Positions 46,801 through 53,318 of a DNA stretch of 55,553 bases are shown here, piece by piece. Numbering within the stretch: position 1 is the first letter of the stretch; each line of letters starts with the position of its first letter. This DNA is from Acidobacteriota bacterium. GTDB taxonomy: Bacteria > Acidobacteriota > Terriglobia > Terriglobales > SCQP01. The stretch lies in NCBI GenBank assembly GCA_004299485.1, contig SCQP01000006.1, positions 1 through 55,553 of the forward strand, read 5' to 3'. The notes below the pieces were generated by a model that was not told where the DNA came from, ran no database searches, and worked only from the letters and a program-made list of their open reading frames with translations. Both the position numbers and the translations under genes were made by a program.

Positions 46801-47708
46801 AACTTGCCGAAAATCAAGTCGCCAACGCCCGCCTCGAAACCGAAGCCGAGCACCTCCGCCAGACCTGCCGCGACGACCTGAGCTGCGAGCTCGAAGCCCT
46901 GCTCGCCGAACCCGAACCCGCGGCCGAAGCACCGACAGACCTTTCTTCCCTCGAAGAATCCGTCCGCGCCCTGCGCCAGCGCATCGAAAATCTCGGCCCC
47001 ATCAACATGATGGCGCTCGAAGAGTACGAAGAGGCCCGCCAGCGCCACGAGTTCATGGAAACCCAGCGCCGCGACCTGCTCGACTCCATCGCCGACACCC
47101 AAAAAGCCATCCAGGAGATGGACACCATCTCGCGCCAGAAATTCGCCGAAGCCTTCGAGCGCATCAACGAGAATTTCCAGGAAAGCTTCCGCCTCCTCTT
47201 CGGCGGTGGCCAGGGCTTCCTGCGCATGAGCGAGTACGACTCCGGCGAGGGGCGGCGCAGCGCCGGGTTGGGGCAAGAGGGCCCCCAACCCGGCGCGAGC
47301 ACAAGCGGGACGCGCGGCGCAGCCGCGCTGGGGCCCGCGCCAAGCAATGAACCGGGTGTCGATATCGTCGCCCAGCCCCCGGGCAAAAAATTGCAGAACG
47401 CCCTGCTGCTCTCCGGCGGCGAAAAAGCCATGACCGCGATGGCGCTTCTCCTGGCGATCTTCCGCTACCAGCCCAGCCCCTTCTGCCTGCTCGACGAAGT
47501 CGATGCCCCCATGGACGAAGCCAACGTCGCCCGCTTCGCCGACATGGTGCGCGGCCTCAGCGCCGAGACCCAGTTCATCGTCATCACCCACAACAAGCGC
47601 ACCATGGAAGCCGCTGGAACCCTCTACGGCGTCACCATGCCCCAGCCCGGCTGCTCCCGCCTGGTCTCGGTGATGATGGAAGAACAAGCCGAAGCCGCCG
47701 CCAGCTAA
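43848..47708 (+). CDS. smc: Chromosome segregation protein SMC
   Basis: 1286 aa from GTG 43848 (TTGGAGGGGG upstream). Walker A GPNGCGKSNI (33-42), coiled coils, hinge (about 550-690; GYSSEAVQRLFSGSGV, then LNYVVVGDWDAA), ABC signature LLSGGEKAMTAMALLLA (about 1186) and Walker B FCLLDEVDAPMDEANV (about 1212). It compacts and segregates chromosomes with ScpAB. Two unusual inserts: an acidic, Pro-rich stretch of about 60 residues in the N-terminal head (about 90-150) containing a translated heptamer array, and a repeat-encoded stretch of about 33 residues (1135-1167) just before PGVDIVAQPPGKK. Confidence 0.95.
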   Translation: MLKLRKLQLQGFKSFYERAEVQFSGSGVVGIVGPNGCGKSNIADAISWVLGEQSAKSLRGGRMEDVIFAGTRDRAATGMAEVSLTLVDPAEYALGVAEAGEEEPEAEIMTPGWGDEPSEAVSEPESDDAPEPDLTPGPSPLSPVVLTFRKRRKFRARNRRGEIQVTRRLFRDGASEYLMNGRPCRLRDIQELFLGTGLGPESYAIIEQGRIGQILSSKPYDRRAIIEEAAGISKYKAKRRQAEARLEAARQNLARINDIFEEVTKQVASLKRQSSKAERYRQYKQEYDAQQRQLLRLRAAALAAAAGDLAARRAELDAAVAAAQAEVDALEAARAAALARCQTLEDELRAAAESAAGLRREADAARQQAAYDAQQAEDLATRAVENQAAQAQAGEQRRQLDAEHTQAEAARASAAQARSAAQQALDARQQAYAAAQSDESAAAAASATARRQGLDLLQRAAQATTTATQEQTRLEELDRLLERFGRDDAAARAELDASGARRGQLALEFQEQESEAGRLRESVEALEAQCARLAAALTAERDAEQQVRTHLAGAEARRRSLDEIVAGHGYSSEAVQRLFSGSGVASTGVLGEFIEAEAPYDRLVEQFLHDELNYVVVGDWDAAAAGVALLRQEQRGRATFLVHEKADEVAAVPASIAVQESGATPLLDHMKALNGFHSGLGALLPRLRDAYAVADAAQARALAERHPHAYFLTPDGACYHRGTLTGGAGRGAGPLSLKRELRELRQQEQDDAAALSRHQQQTALLTRESETAQRDRERQRQLLHELDTRRLTSAQAVRQLEDEQARAQARLAQAQLEAERARATQASTRDRLAAAQAEAETLRRQQTDSAAAQQQAEQAAAAAQAARTAAAEALGAAQAEQARVDERARAASATAERLEQLLGDLHARLQQLQREGEDLAARRQQRLAAHEAGLARTTGLEASLTAAQQTQAAQAEALATARAATQSGDAALHAQRASLDARRAELAENQVANARLETEAEHLRQTCRDDLSCELEALLAEPEPAAEAPTDLSSLEESVRALRQRIENLGPINMMALEEYEEARQRHEFMETQRRDLLDSIADTQKAIQEMDTISRQKFAEAFERINENFQESFRLLFGGGQGFLRMSEYDSGEGRRSAGLGQEGPQPGASTSGTRGAAALGPAPSNEPGVDIVAQPPGKKLQNALLLSGGEKAMTAMALLLAIFRYQPSPFCLLDEVDAPMDEANVARFADMVRGLSAETQFIVITHNKRTMEAAGTLYGVTMPQPGCSRLVSVMMEEQAEAAAS
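44248..44275 (+). repeat. TNNCCCC heptamer x4 inside smc
   Basis: Units TGACCCC, TGGCCCC, TCGCCCC, TATCCCC in perfect 7-bp phase. They are translated in frame as LTPGPSPLSP within an acidic insertion of the SMC N-terminal head. Same unit length as the other arrays, different sequence. Confidence 0.85.
47251..47350 (+). repeat. GC-rich hairpin repeat (family C, copy d), in frame in smc
   Basis: Contains GGGCCCCCAACCCGG, ACAAGCGGGA, GCGCGGCGCAGCCGCGC and GGGGCCCGCGCCAAGCAAT, matching the copies at 1810, 21471, 21848 and (inverted) 55445. It is translated as roughly 33 Gly/Ala/Pro-rich residues (SAGLGQEGPQPGASTSGTRG and onward) with no stop, in a loop between the last coiled-coil strand and the ABC signature. 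Confidence 0.75.
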
Positions 47709-47740
47709 GCGACGCACGGCGGCCGCGCTACGGAGGCCCC

Positions 47741-48295
47741 ATGCGGAAGGTAATCTACGCCATCAACATCACCTTGGATGGCTGCTGCGACCACACCAAA
47801 GGGATTGCCGACGACGAGCTGCTTGCCTACTATACGCAGCTTGTGCGCGGCGCCAGCCTGCTCGCCTACGGGCGTAAAACCTATGAATTGATGGTTCCTT
47901 ATTGGCCCGATATCGCCCGAACCCATTCTGAATCCCAGGCGGAGAACGACTTTGCCGACGCGTTTGACGCCGCCCGCAAAGCGGTCTTCTCCCGGTCCCT
48001 AAGCGCCATCAAAGACAAAAACACGCGCCTCCTCCGCGGAAATCTCCGCGACGAAATGGCGGCCCTGAAGCAAGAACCAGGCTCCGGCATTCTGGTCGGC
48101 GGCGTAAGCCTTCCGTCCCAACTCATCGAGCTGGGCCTGGTGGATGAGTTCCGCTTTGTGGTAGCACCCGTCCTGGCCGGAGGCGGCAGACGCCTGCTGG
48201 ACGGCGCCAGTCTGCCGCAGACGATGAAGCTGCGGCTGGTTGAATCGAAGCCCTTACGATCCGGTTGTGTTGCGCTCCATTACGTGCGCCCCTAA
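47741..48295 (+). CDS. Dihydrofolate-reductase-fold protein (RibD C-terminal-like)
   Basis: 184 aa. Starts MRKVIYAINITLDGCCDH and contains ASLLAYGRKTYELM and the NADPH-site-like GSGILVGGVSLPSQLIELGLVDEF, ending with VVAPVLAGGGRRL. This is the stand-alone RibD_C/YwjB-type reductase family; the substrate is unknown. GGAGG precedes the ATG 32 nt after smc. It faces the ADOP permease gene, with a 111-bp element filling the convergent spacer. Confidence 0.88.
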   Translation: MRKVIYAINITLDGCCDHTKGIADDELLAYYTQLVRGASLLAYGRKTYELMVPYWPDIARTHSESQAENDFADAFDAARKAVFSRSLSAIKDKNTRLLRGNLRDEMAALKQEPGSGILVGGVSLPSQLIELGLVDEFRFVVAPVLAGGGRRLLDGASLPQTMKLRLVESKPLRSGCVALHYVRP

Positions 48296-48299
48296 CGCC

Positions 48300-48410
48300 T
48301 GGCGGCAGCTTGGAGGAGCCCTGAGCGTCAGCGGGCGGACCCTGCCGGCAATCGAAGCCCGCACTCCAAGCGACCAACGGGAGCGACCAGGGCAAAAAGT
48401 GGCGAGCCAC
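48300..48410 (+). repeat. 111-bp dispersed element (family D, copy 2), intergenic
   Basis: Same 111-bp sequence as 36534-36644 and 52323-52433, with GCGTCAGC instead of GCGCCAGC as a private change. It starts 4 nt after the DHFR-like stop and ends 9 nt before the ADOP permease stop, so it makes up nearly the whole convergent spacer. Confidence 0.95.
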
Positions 48411-48419
48411 TCTTGACGG

Positions 48420-51134
48420 CTACTCCTCGCGCAGCGTGCGCACCGGGTCGGCCGCGGCGGCCCGCCGCGCGGGCACCAGCGCTGCCAGTGTCCCGGCGAT
48501 TGCCAGCGTCGCGACCGCTGCCGCCAGCGTGCGCGGGTCGCTGGCCGTGACCCCAAACAGCAGCGCCCGCGCCGCCCGTCCCGCTACCAGCGCCAGCCCC
48601 AGCCCGGCCGCCAGGCCAATCGCCAGCAGCAGCCAGGCCTCGCGCAAGATCAGCCCTACGACACTGCCTGCGGGCGCGCCCAGCGCCAGCCGGATGCCCA
48701 TCTCGCGCCGCCGCTGCACCGCCATGTAGGCAATCACCCCGTAGAGGCCGATCAGCGCCAGCAGTACCGCCAGGCCGGCAAAGCATTCCGCCAGCACCGA
48801 CATCAGCCGCTCCCGCAGCAAGCCCTCGCGGATGCCCGCGCCCAGCCCCTGCAGCGTCAGCGATATGCTGGGGTCGATTTTTTCCGCCGCCGTGCGGGCC
48901 GCCGCGGCCACCGCGCCGGGGGGCAGGAGACTGCGCAGCACCAGCCCCGGTGGGCCGCCTGCGGCATCCTGCGCCACACATTGATAGATGATCGGCACGA
49001 ACGGTTCCCGCAACGTGAAGTATTTGGTGTCACCCACTACACCCACGATGGTGAACGGCGGCCCCAGCACCCCGCGGCCGCCGGCAATCTGGAGGGTGTG
49101 GCCGATCGGACTTGCGCCCTGCAAATACTTGCGCGCGAAGGCCCGGTTCACAATCGCCACGCCCGGCGCGGTCTTCGCGTCGGCGGTAGTGAAATCGCGC
49201 CCGGCGACCAGCGGAATCCCGAGCGTGCCGAAATACCCCGGGCTCACCGCATTGAGATCCACCACGTGTTGATGCTTTGCCGCCCCGTCGATCGCCACCC
49301 AATTGTTCCACCCCATGCCCGACAGTGGCAGAATGGACGCGCTTGCCGCCGCCCGCACCCCTGGCAACTGGCGCATGGCCGCGAGCATCGCCCGTTGCTC
49401 CTGCGCCAGGCGCGCGGACGCGACCTGGGAATAGTCCGGGTAGCCCACGGTCACACCGGTCGCGTCGAAGCCGGGGTCGACGCCCAGCAAATTTCCGAGC
49501 GTTCCGGCAAACAGCAGCGCGCTCACCAGCAGCAGCAGCGCCAGTGCCACCTGCGCGATCATCAGCCCCCGCCGCAGCGGCGAACGCCCGCCCGCCGCGA
49601 GGCCGCGCCCGCTCGCCCCCAGCGCTTCCGCGGGCGCGGCGCCGCTGGCCTTCAGCGCCGGCGCCAGGCCGAACAGAATGCAAGCGGCCATCGCCAGCCC
49701 GGCCAAAAGCGCCACCACGCGCCAGTCGAGTGCGATGTGCAAAACCACGCGCGCATCCGCGGTGCTCATGAAGGCCGTGAGCGCGCGGCTGGCGCCCCAG
49801 CCCAGGGCGGCGCCGGTCAACGCTCCCGCGATCGCCAGCAACACGCTTTCGGCCAGCAGTTGCCGCACCAGTCGCGCGCGCGAGGCGCCCAGCGCCAGCC
49901 GCACCGCCATCTCCCGCCGCCGCGTCCCCGCCCGTGCCAGCATCAGGTTCGCCAGGTTGGCGCAGGCGATCAGCAGCACCACTCCCGCCAGCGCCATCAG
50001 CAGCCACAACGGCTCCTCGTATTGCCGCCGCAATTGCGACACTCCCGTAGCCGCCGGCGTGGCGGCCAATTTGTCCTGCAGGTAGGTCGCCCGGTCGCGC
50101 GCGCTGTACATCGCAGGAAGGGTCGCGGCAAAAATCGCCGGCCCTATCGCCGCCAGTTGCGCCGAAGCCTGCTGCCGCGTCCAGTCCGGCTTGAGCCGCC
50201 CTACCGCCGCCAGCCACCAGCCCTCCGCGTTCGTCAGCAGCGGCGGCGGCCCGTCCACCAGGGGCTCGGCGCACAGCGGCAGCGCCACGTCAAAACTCCG
50301 CCCCACGTTCAGCCCCGTGAACCCCGCCGCGCTCACGCCCAGAATCGGCAGTGCACGGCCCTCGACCGCTAGCGTCCTTCCCAGCACCGGCGTGCCGCCG
50401 TACTCGCTCTGCCAGAAGGCGTAGCTCAGCACCACGCCCGCCAGATGAAAGCCGCGGCACCCGGCCGGATCGTCCTGGGGCCCGAGCAGCCGCCCGCGTG
50501 CCGCCCCCACGCCCAGCGTCGAGAAAAATCCGCCGCTCACCAGCAGCGCCCGCACGTTGCGCCGCCCCGCCCCCTCGCCCGCGTGCGCATTGTCGGCATA
50601 CCAGGCGCCGAGGTCAGAAAATCCCTTCTGCTGCGCTGCCACCTGCTGCCAGAGCGCGTAGGTGAGCTGCGCCGGGTAGCCGACGCTGTCCCCGGTGCGC
50701 GAGCGTGCCACCACCTGCACCTCCGCGAGTCGTCCGGGGTCTTTCACCGGCAGCGTCTGCAAGGCGACGGCGTCGAGCAGTTGAAAAATCGCGGCGTTGG
50801 CGCCAATCCCCAGCGCCAGCGACAAGATAGCCGCGACCGCAAATCCCGGACTCCGCCGCAGCCGCCGCAGCGCGTAGCGCAGGTCGCGTCCCACGCCCGC
50901 CCACCCGCGGCGCGGCAACTCCTCCTCCATGCGCTCCCGCGCCCCGCGCCACAACTCGTCCCAGCGCCCGCCGTTCAGCTCCGCCAGCGTCGCCGTCCGC
51001 GCCGCCGCAGCCGTCATCCCCTCCGCCCGCAGCTCCTCATAGTGCGCCTCCAAATGCTGCGCCATTTCTTCGGCAACGTCCGCGGCAACATCATTTCCCG
51101 CGCGCGCCTGCACCTCCGCACGCCAGTCAAGCAT
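48420..51134 (-). CDS. ADOP-type ABC transporter permease (acidobacterial duplicated orphan permease)
   Basis: 904 aa. A soluble N-terminal module has EEMAQHLEAHYEELRAEGMT. Then DLRYALRRLRRSPGFAVAAI and GIGANAAIFQLLDAV lead the first MacB-like half; a periplasmic region and an FtsX segment (LLIACANLANLMLARAGTRR) follow. A second MacB/FtsX half ends with GLYGVIAYMAVQRRREMGIR and the closing PVRTLREE. No ATPase gene is adjacent, as the family name implies. Its ATG overlaps the PadR stop by 8 nt, so regulator and permease are one unit. Confidence 0.92.
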   Translation of the reverse strand: MLDWRAEVQARAGNDVAADVAEEMAQHLEAHYEELRAEGMTAAAARTATLAELNGGRWDELWRGARERMEEELPRRGWAGVGRDLRYALRRLRRSPGFAVAAILSLALGIGANAAIFQLLDAVALQTLPVKDPGRLAEVQVVARSRTGDSVGYPAQLTYALWQQVAAQQKGFSDLGAWYADNAHAGEGAGRRNVRALLVSGGFFSTLGVGAARGRLLGPQDDPAGCRGFHLAGVVLSYAFWQSEYGGTPVLGRTLAVEGRALPILGVSAAGFTGLNVGRSFDVALPLCAEPLVDGPPPLLTNAEGWWLAAVGRLKPDWTRQQASAQLAAIGPAIFAATLPAMYSARDRATYLQDKLAATPAATGVSQLRRQYEEPLWLLMALAGVVLLIACANLANLMLARAGTRRREMAVRLALGASRARLVRQLLAESVLLAIAGALTGAALGWGASRALTAFMSTADARVVLHIALDWRVVALLAGLAMAACILFGLAPALKASGAAPAEALGASGRGLAAGGRSPLRRGLMIAQVALALLLLVSALLFAGTLGNLLGVDPGFDATGVTVGYPDYSQVASARLAQEQRAMLAAMRQLPGVRAAASASILPLSGMGWNNWVAIDGAAKHQHVVDLNAVSPGYFGTLGIPLVAGRDFTTADAKTAPGVAIVNRAFARKYLQGASPIGHTLQIAGGRGVLGPPFTIVGVVGDTKYFTLREPFVPIIYQCVAQDAAGGPPGLVLRSLLPPGAVAAAARTAAEKIDPSISLTLQGLGAGIREGLLRERLMSVLAECFAGLAVLLALIGLYGVIAYMAVQRRREMGIRLALGAPAGSVVGLILREAWLLLAIGLAAGLGLALVAGRAARALLFGVTASDPRTLAAAVATLAIAGTLAALVPARRAAAADPVRTLREE

Positions 51135-51465
51135 GTTCGGTCACCTGCCGCATGGCGGCGACGAAATTCACCCACGCACTGCGCTGCTCCGCAAGTGTTT
51201 TCCGCCCCTCGTGCGTCAGCTTGTAGTACCGCCGCCGCCGCTCGCCGGCGCGTTCCACCCAGCGGCCGGCGATCCAGCCCCGCCGTTCCAGCCGGTAGAG
51301 CAGCGGATAGAGCGATGCCACGTTGAACCGCAGCGCCCCGCGCGAGCGCGTCTCGATCAGCTTGCCGATCTCGTACCCATGCCGCGCCCGCTGCTCCACC
51401 AGTGACAGCAGCAGCAGTTCCGCGCTGCCCTTCTTCAGTTCCCGCTCAAACCCTGACGTAGTCAT
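51127..51465 (-). CDS. PadR family transcriptional regulator
   Basis: 112 aa: ELKKGSAELLLLSLVEQRAR, then HGYEIGKLIETRS, then ASLYPLLYRLERRGWIAGRW and RRRRYYKLTHEGRKTL, the classic PadR winged helix with its dimerisation helix. It is immediately upstream of, and overlaps, the ADOP permease, a standard acidobacterial pair. A perfect 9-bp palindrome overlaps its -10 box and start codon, indicating autorepression. No Shine-Dalgarno; the leader is about 5-7 nt. Confidence 0.93.
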   Translation of the reverse strand: MTTSGFERELKKGSAELLLLSLVEQRARHGYEIGKLIETRSRGALRFNVASLYPLLYRLERRGWIAGRWVERAGERRRRYYKLTHEGRKTLAEQRSAWVNFVAAMRQVTEHA

Positions 51466-51485
51466 ATATTGCTAGACAATATATG
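51463..51485. promoter_or_regulatory. Likely PadR operator (palindrome)
   Basis: CATATATTG-CTAGA-CAATATATG: 9-bp perfect inverted repeat with a 5-bp spacer. It covers the -10 box of the padR promoter and ends on the padR start codon (CAT on the plus strand). AT-rich ATAT-type palindromes are typical PadR sites. Binding would block transcription of padR and the permease. Confidence 0.7.
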
Positions 51486-51506
51486 TCATGGCTCCGGCGC
51501 TGTCAA
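51478..51506 (-). promoter_or_regulatory. Strong sigma-70-type promoter of padR-permease
   Basis: On the minus strand: TTGACA (51506-51501), 17-bp spacer, TATATT (51483-51478). The -35 is a perfect match and the -10 matches five of six. Transcription would start near 51471, leaving about 5-7 nt before the ATG at 51465. Confidence 0.75.
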
Positions 51507-51513
51507 ATCTAAG

Positions 51514-51534
51514 TGGCTGATGGCTGATGGCTCA
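51514..51534 (+). repeat. TGGCTGA heptamer x3
   Basis: TGGCTGA, TGGCTGA, TGGCTCA in 7-bp phase, between the padR promoter and the NIPSNAP gene stop. Part of the window-wide heptamer set. Confidence 0.75.
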
Positions 51535-51540
51535 CCACCC

Positions 51541-51999
51541 TCAAGCCTCCGGCAGGCACAGCGTCCCCGCGACGCCCTCCACAAAGTTTCGCTCCTCGCG
51601 CAGAATGAATCGCTTCTGTTGGGCAAACGCGAAGTTCGCGCGCGCCTCGGCATCCTGCCGCAGCCGCGCCTGGTACTGTTCGTACGCCGCCAGCGAGGGC
51701 AGCGCGATCAGCCCCCAGCCAATGTCGTTGGTGCCTTGGTAGGGAAGAAAATAGCCGATCAGCCGTCCGCCACAGCGCGGAATAATCGGCCCCCACGCCG
51801 CGGCATACTGGCGGAAGGCCTCTTTCTGGTACGGGTCAATCTGGTAGCGGATGATGCAGGTGATGGTCCAGGCCTCGCGCCGGAGGGGTTCGGGGTCGGC
51901 GGGCAGTGCCGACGCGGCGGCGAGCGTGCCCAGCGTGGCGAGGGCGGTGCGGCGGTTCATAGCAGCAGTGTCGTGAGCCATGCGCTCCAGCATCGCCAT
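51541..51999 (-). CDS. NIPSNAP-family protein with possible Tat signal
   Basis: 152 aa from ATG 51999, preceded by AGGTGA 6 nt upstream; ATG 51960 ([11 protein letters not shown]) is an alternative. The [20 protein letters not shown] stretch looks like a twin-arginine signal. The mature part has [20 protein letters not shown] and later [10 protein letters not shown], the ferredoxin-like alpha/beta barrel of the NIPSNAP family. Biochemical role unknown. Divergent from the ArsR-type regulator with 34 nt between them. Confidence 0.8.
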   Translation of the reverse strand: MAMLERMAHDTAAMNRRTALATLGTLAAASALPADPEPLRREAWTITCIIRYQIDPYQKEAFRQYAAAWGPIIPRCGGRLIGYFLPYQGTNDIGWGLIALPSLAAYEQYQARLRQDAEARANFAFAQQKRFILREERNFVEGVAGTLCLPEA

Positions 52000-52021
52000 C
52001 CCGCTTCACCTACGCTTCGAT

Positions 52022-52027
52022 TATCAT
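52022..52027 (+). promoter_or_regulatory. -10 box TATCAT for a leaderless arsR-type transcript
   Basis: TATCAT lies exactly at -12 to -7 from the ATG at 52034, the leaderless arrangement. No Shine-Dalgarno precedes the ATG. No clear -35. Confidence 0.45.
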
Positions 52028-52033
52028 CAAACT

Positions 52034-52813
52034 ATGCCTACCGCGTGGAGTTACGCCGTGGCTGCCACCGCGCAGGCGATCGCCGAGCCGGCGCGCGTGC
52101 GCATGCTGGACCTGCTCCTCGATGGCTCCGCCCGCACCGCAACTGAGCTGGCGCTGGCTGGCGGCGTCACGCCCTCCACTGCCAGCACCCACCTGCATCG
52201 CCTCGAATCGGCCGGTCTGGTCACGCGCGCCGTGCAGGGCAAGCACCGGTATTTTCGCCTCGCCGGCGCCGGTGCCGCCCGCGCACTGGAAGCGCTCGGC
52301 GTGCTTGCCGGCGCTCCGCAGCTGGCGGCAGCTTGGAGGAGCCCTGAGCGCCAGCGGTCGGACCCTGCCGGCAATCGAAGCCCGCACTCCAAGCGACCAA
52401 CGGGAGCGACCAGGGCAAAAAGTGGCGAGCCACCTCCGGCGGCGCGCGTTCCCGATTCCTTGCGCCTGGCCCGCACCTGCTACGACCACATCGCCGGCCG
52501 TCTCGGCGTCGCGCTGCACGACCGCCTCCTCGCCCGCGGCTGGCTTGCCGCCTACCAGCTCACCCCCGCGGGCCGCGCCGGACTGCACTCGTGGGGCGTG
52601 GATATCGCGATCACGTCCCCGTCTCGCCGCCGCTTCGCCTTTGCCTGTCTGGACTGGAGCGAACGCCGTCCGCATCTGGCCGGAGCCCTGGGCTCGGCCT
52701 TACTCGCCGCCTGTCTCCGGCAGCGCTGGCTGCGGCGCGAGCTCGATTCCCGTGCTCTCGAAATCACCCCTGCGGGCCGCCGCCGTTTCGCCCAATTCGG
52801 AATCTCGCTTTAG
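52034..52813 (+). CDS. ArsR-type winged-helix regulator with in-frame 111-bp repeat
   Basis: 259 aa starting MPTAWSYAVAATAQAIAEPA. The N-terminal winged helix (residues 5-95) has RVRMLDLLLDGSARTATELA and TPSTASTHLHRLESAGLVTR, with wing GKHRYFRLAG. Residues about 97-134 are encoded by the 111-bp element (WRSPERQRSDPAGNR...). The C-terminal domain (about 138-259) has DSLRLARTCYDHIAGRLGVA and CLDWSERRPHLAGALGSALL. The two native domains match long ArsR-family regulators of about 220 aa, so the element sits in the interdomain linker. Convergent with rpiB (2-nt gap). Confidence 0.85.
   Translation: MPTAWSYAVAATAQAIAEPARVRMLDLLLDGSARTATELALAGGVTPSTASTHLHRLESAGLVTRAVQGKHRYFRLAGAGAARALEALGVLAGAPQLAAAWRSPERQRSDPAGNRSPHSKRPTGATRAKSGEPPPAARVPDSLRLARTCYDHIAGRLGVALHDRLLARGWLAAYQLTPAGRAGLHSWGVDIAITSPSRRRFAFACLDWSERRPHLAGALGSALLAACLRQRWLRRELDSRALEITPAGRRRFAQFGISL
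52323..52433 (+). repeat. 111-bp dispersed element (family D, copy 3), in frame
   Basis: Same 111-bp unit as 36534-36644 and 48300-48410; the private change is CAGCGGTCGG for CAGCGGGCGG. It is read in the same frame as copy 1, giving an identical peptide apart from one residue in this stretch (RQRSDPAG versus RQRADPAG). Confidence 0.95.
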
Positions 52814-52815
52814 GC

Positions 52816-53268
52816 TTACTTCCAACTCCGCGTTTCCAGCCCGTGAATCTTTTCCAGCCGCCGCCGGTGCCGGTCGGCGCCGGAAAATTTCGCGTCTAGA
52901 AAAATGCGCACCAAATCCGCGGCCAGCTCCGGCCCAATCACGCGCGCGCCCAGGCAAAGCACGTTGCAGTCGTCGTCGCCCACGCCCTGCCGCGCCGAAA
53001 AACTGTCGTGGCACAGCCCGCCGCGGATGCCCGGAATCTTGTTCACCGCCACGCACGCCCCCACGCCGCTGCCGCACACCAGCACTCCGCGCTCGGCCTG
53101 CCCTTCGCGCACGGCCAGCCCCAGCTTCAGCGCATAGTCGGGATAGTCGACCGGCGCGGTCGAATCCGTCCCCAGATCGAGCACCGTATGCCCCGCCGCT
53201 TCAATCTCTTTCCGAATCCTCGCCGTCAGCGGAAACCCCGCGTGGTCACAAGCCAAAGCTATAATCAT
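52816..53268 (-). CDS. rpiB: Ribose-5-phosphate isomerase B
   Basis: 150 aa from ATG 53268, which has GGAGG at the right distance; upstream in-frame ATGs would translate the heptamer array and are rejected. Motifs: MIIALACDHAGFPLT, DLGTDSTAPVDYPDYA, the catalytic-Cys loop VLVCGSGVGACVAVNKIPGI and LCHDSFSA. It interconverts ribose 5-phosphate and ribulose 5-phosphate in the pentose phosphate pathway. It lies 50 nt after the M28 peptidase gene on the same strand. Confidence 0.93.
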   Translation of the reverse strand: MIIALACDHAGFPLTARIRKEIEAAGHTVLDLGTDSTAPVDYPDYALKLGLAVREGQAERGVLVCGSGVGACVAVNKIPGIRGGLCHDSFSARQGVGDDDCNVLCLGARVIGPELAADLVRIFLDAKFSGADRHRRRLEKIHGLETRSWK

Positions 53269-53296
53269 GCGCCTCCGAAAATTCCGCGTCTGTGAA

Positions 53297-53317
53297 ACTG
53301 ACAACTGACAACTGACA
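53297..53317 (+). repeat. ACTGACA heptamer x3
   Basis: Three perfect units ACTGACA (53297-53317) followed by ACTAC. They fill the spacer between the peptidase stop (on the minus strand) and rpiB; the trailing partial unit contains the peptidase stop codon. Confidence 0.85.
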
Positions 53318-53318
53318 A

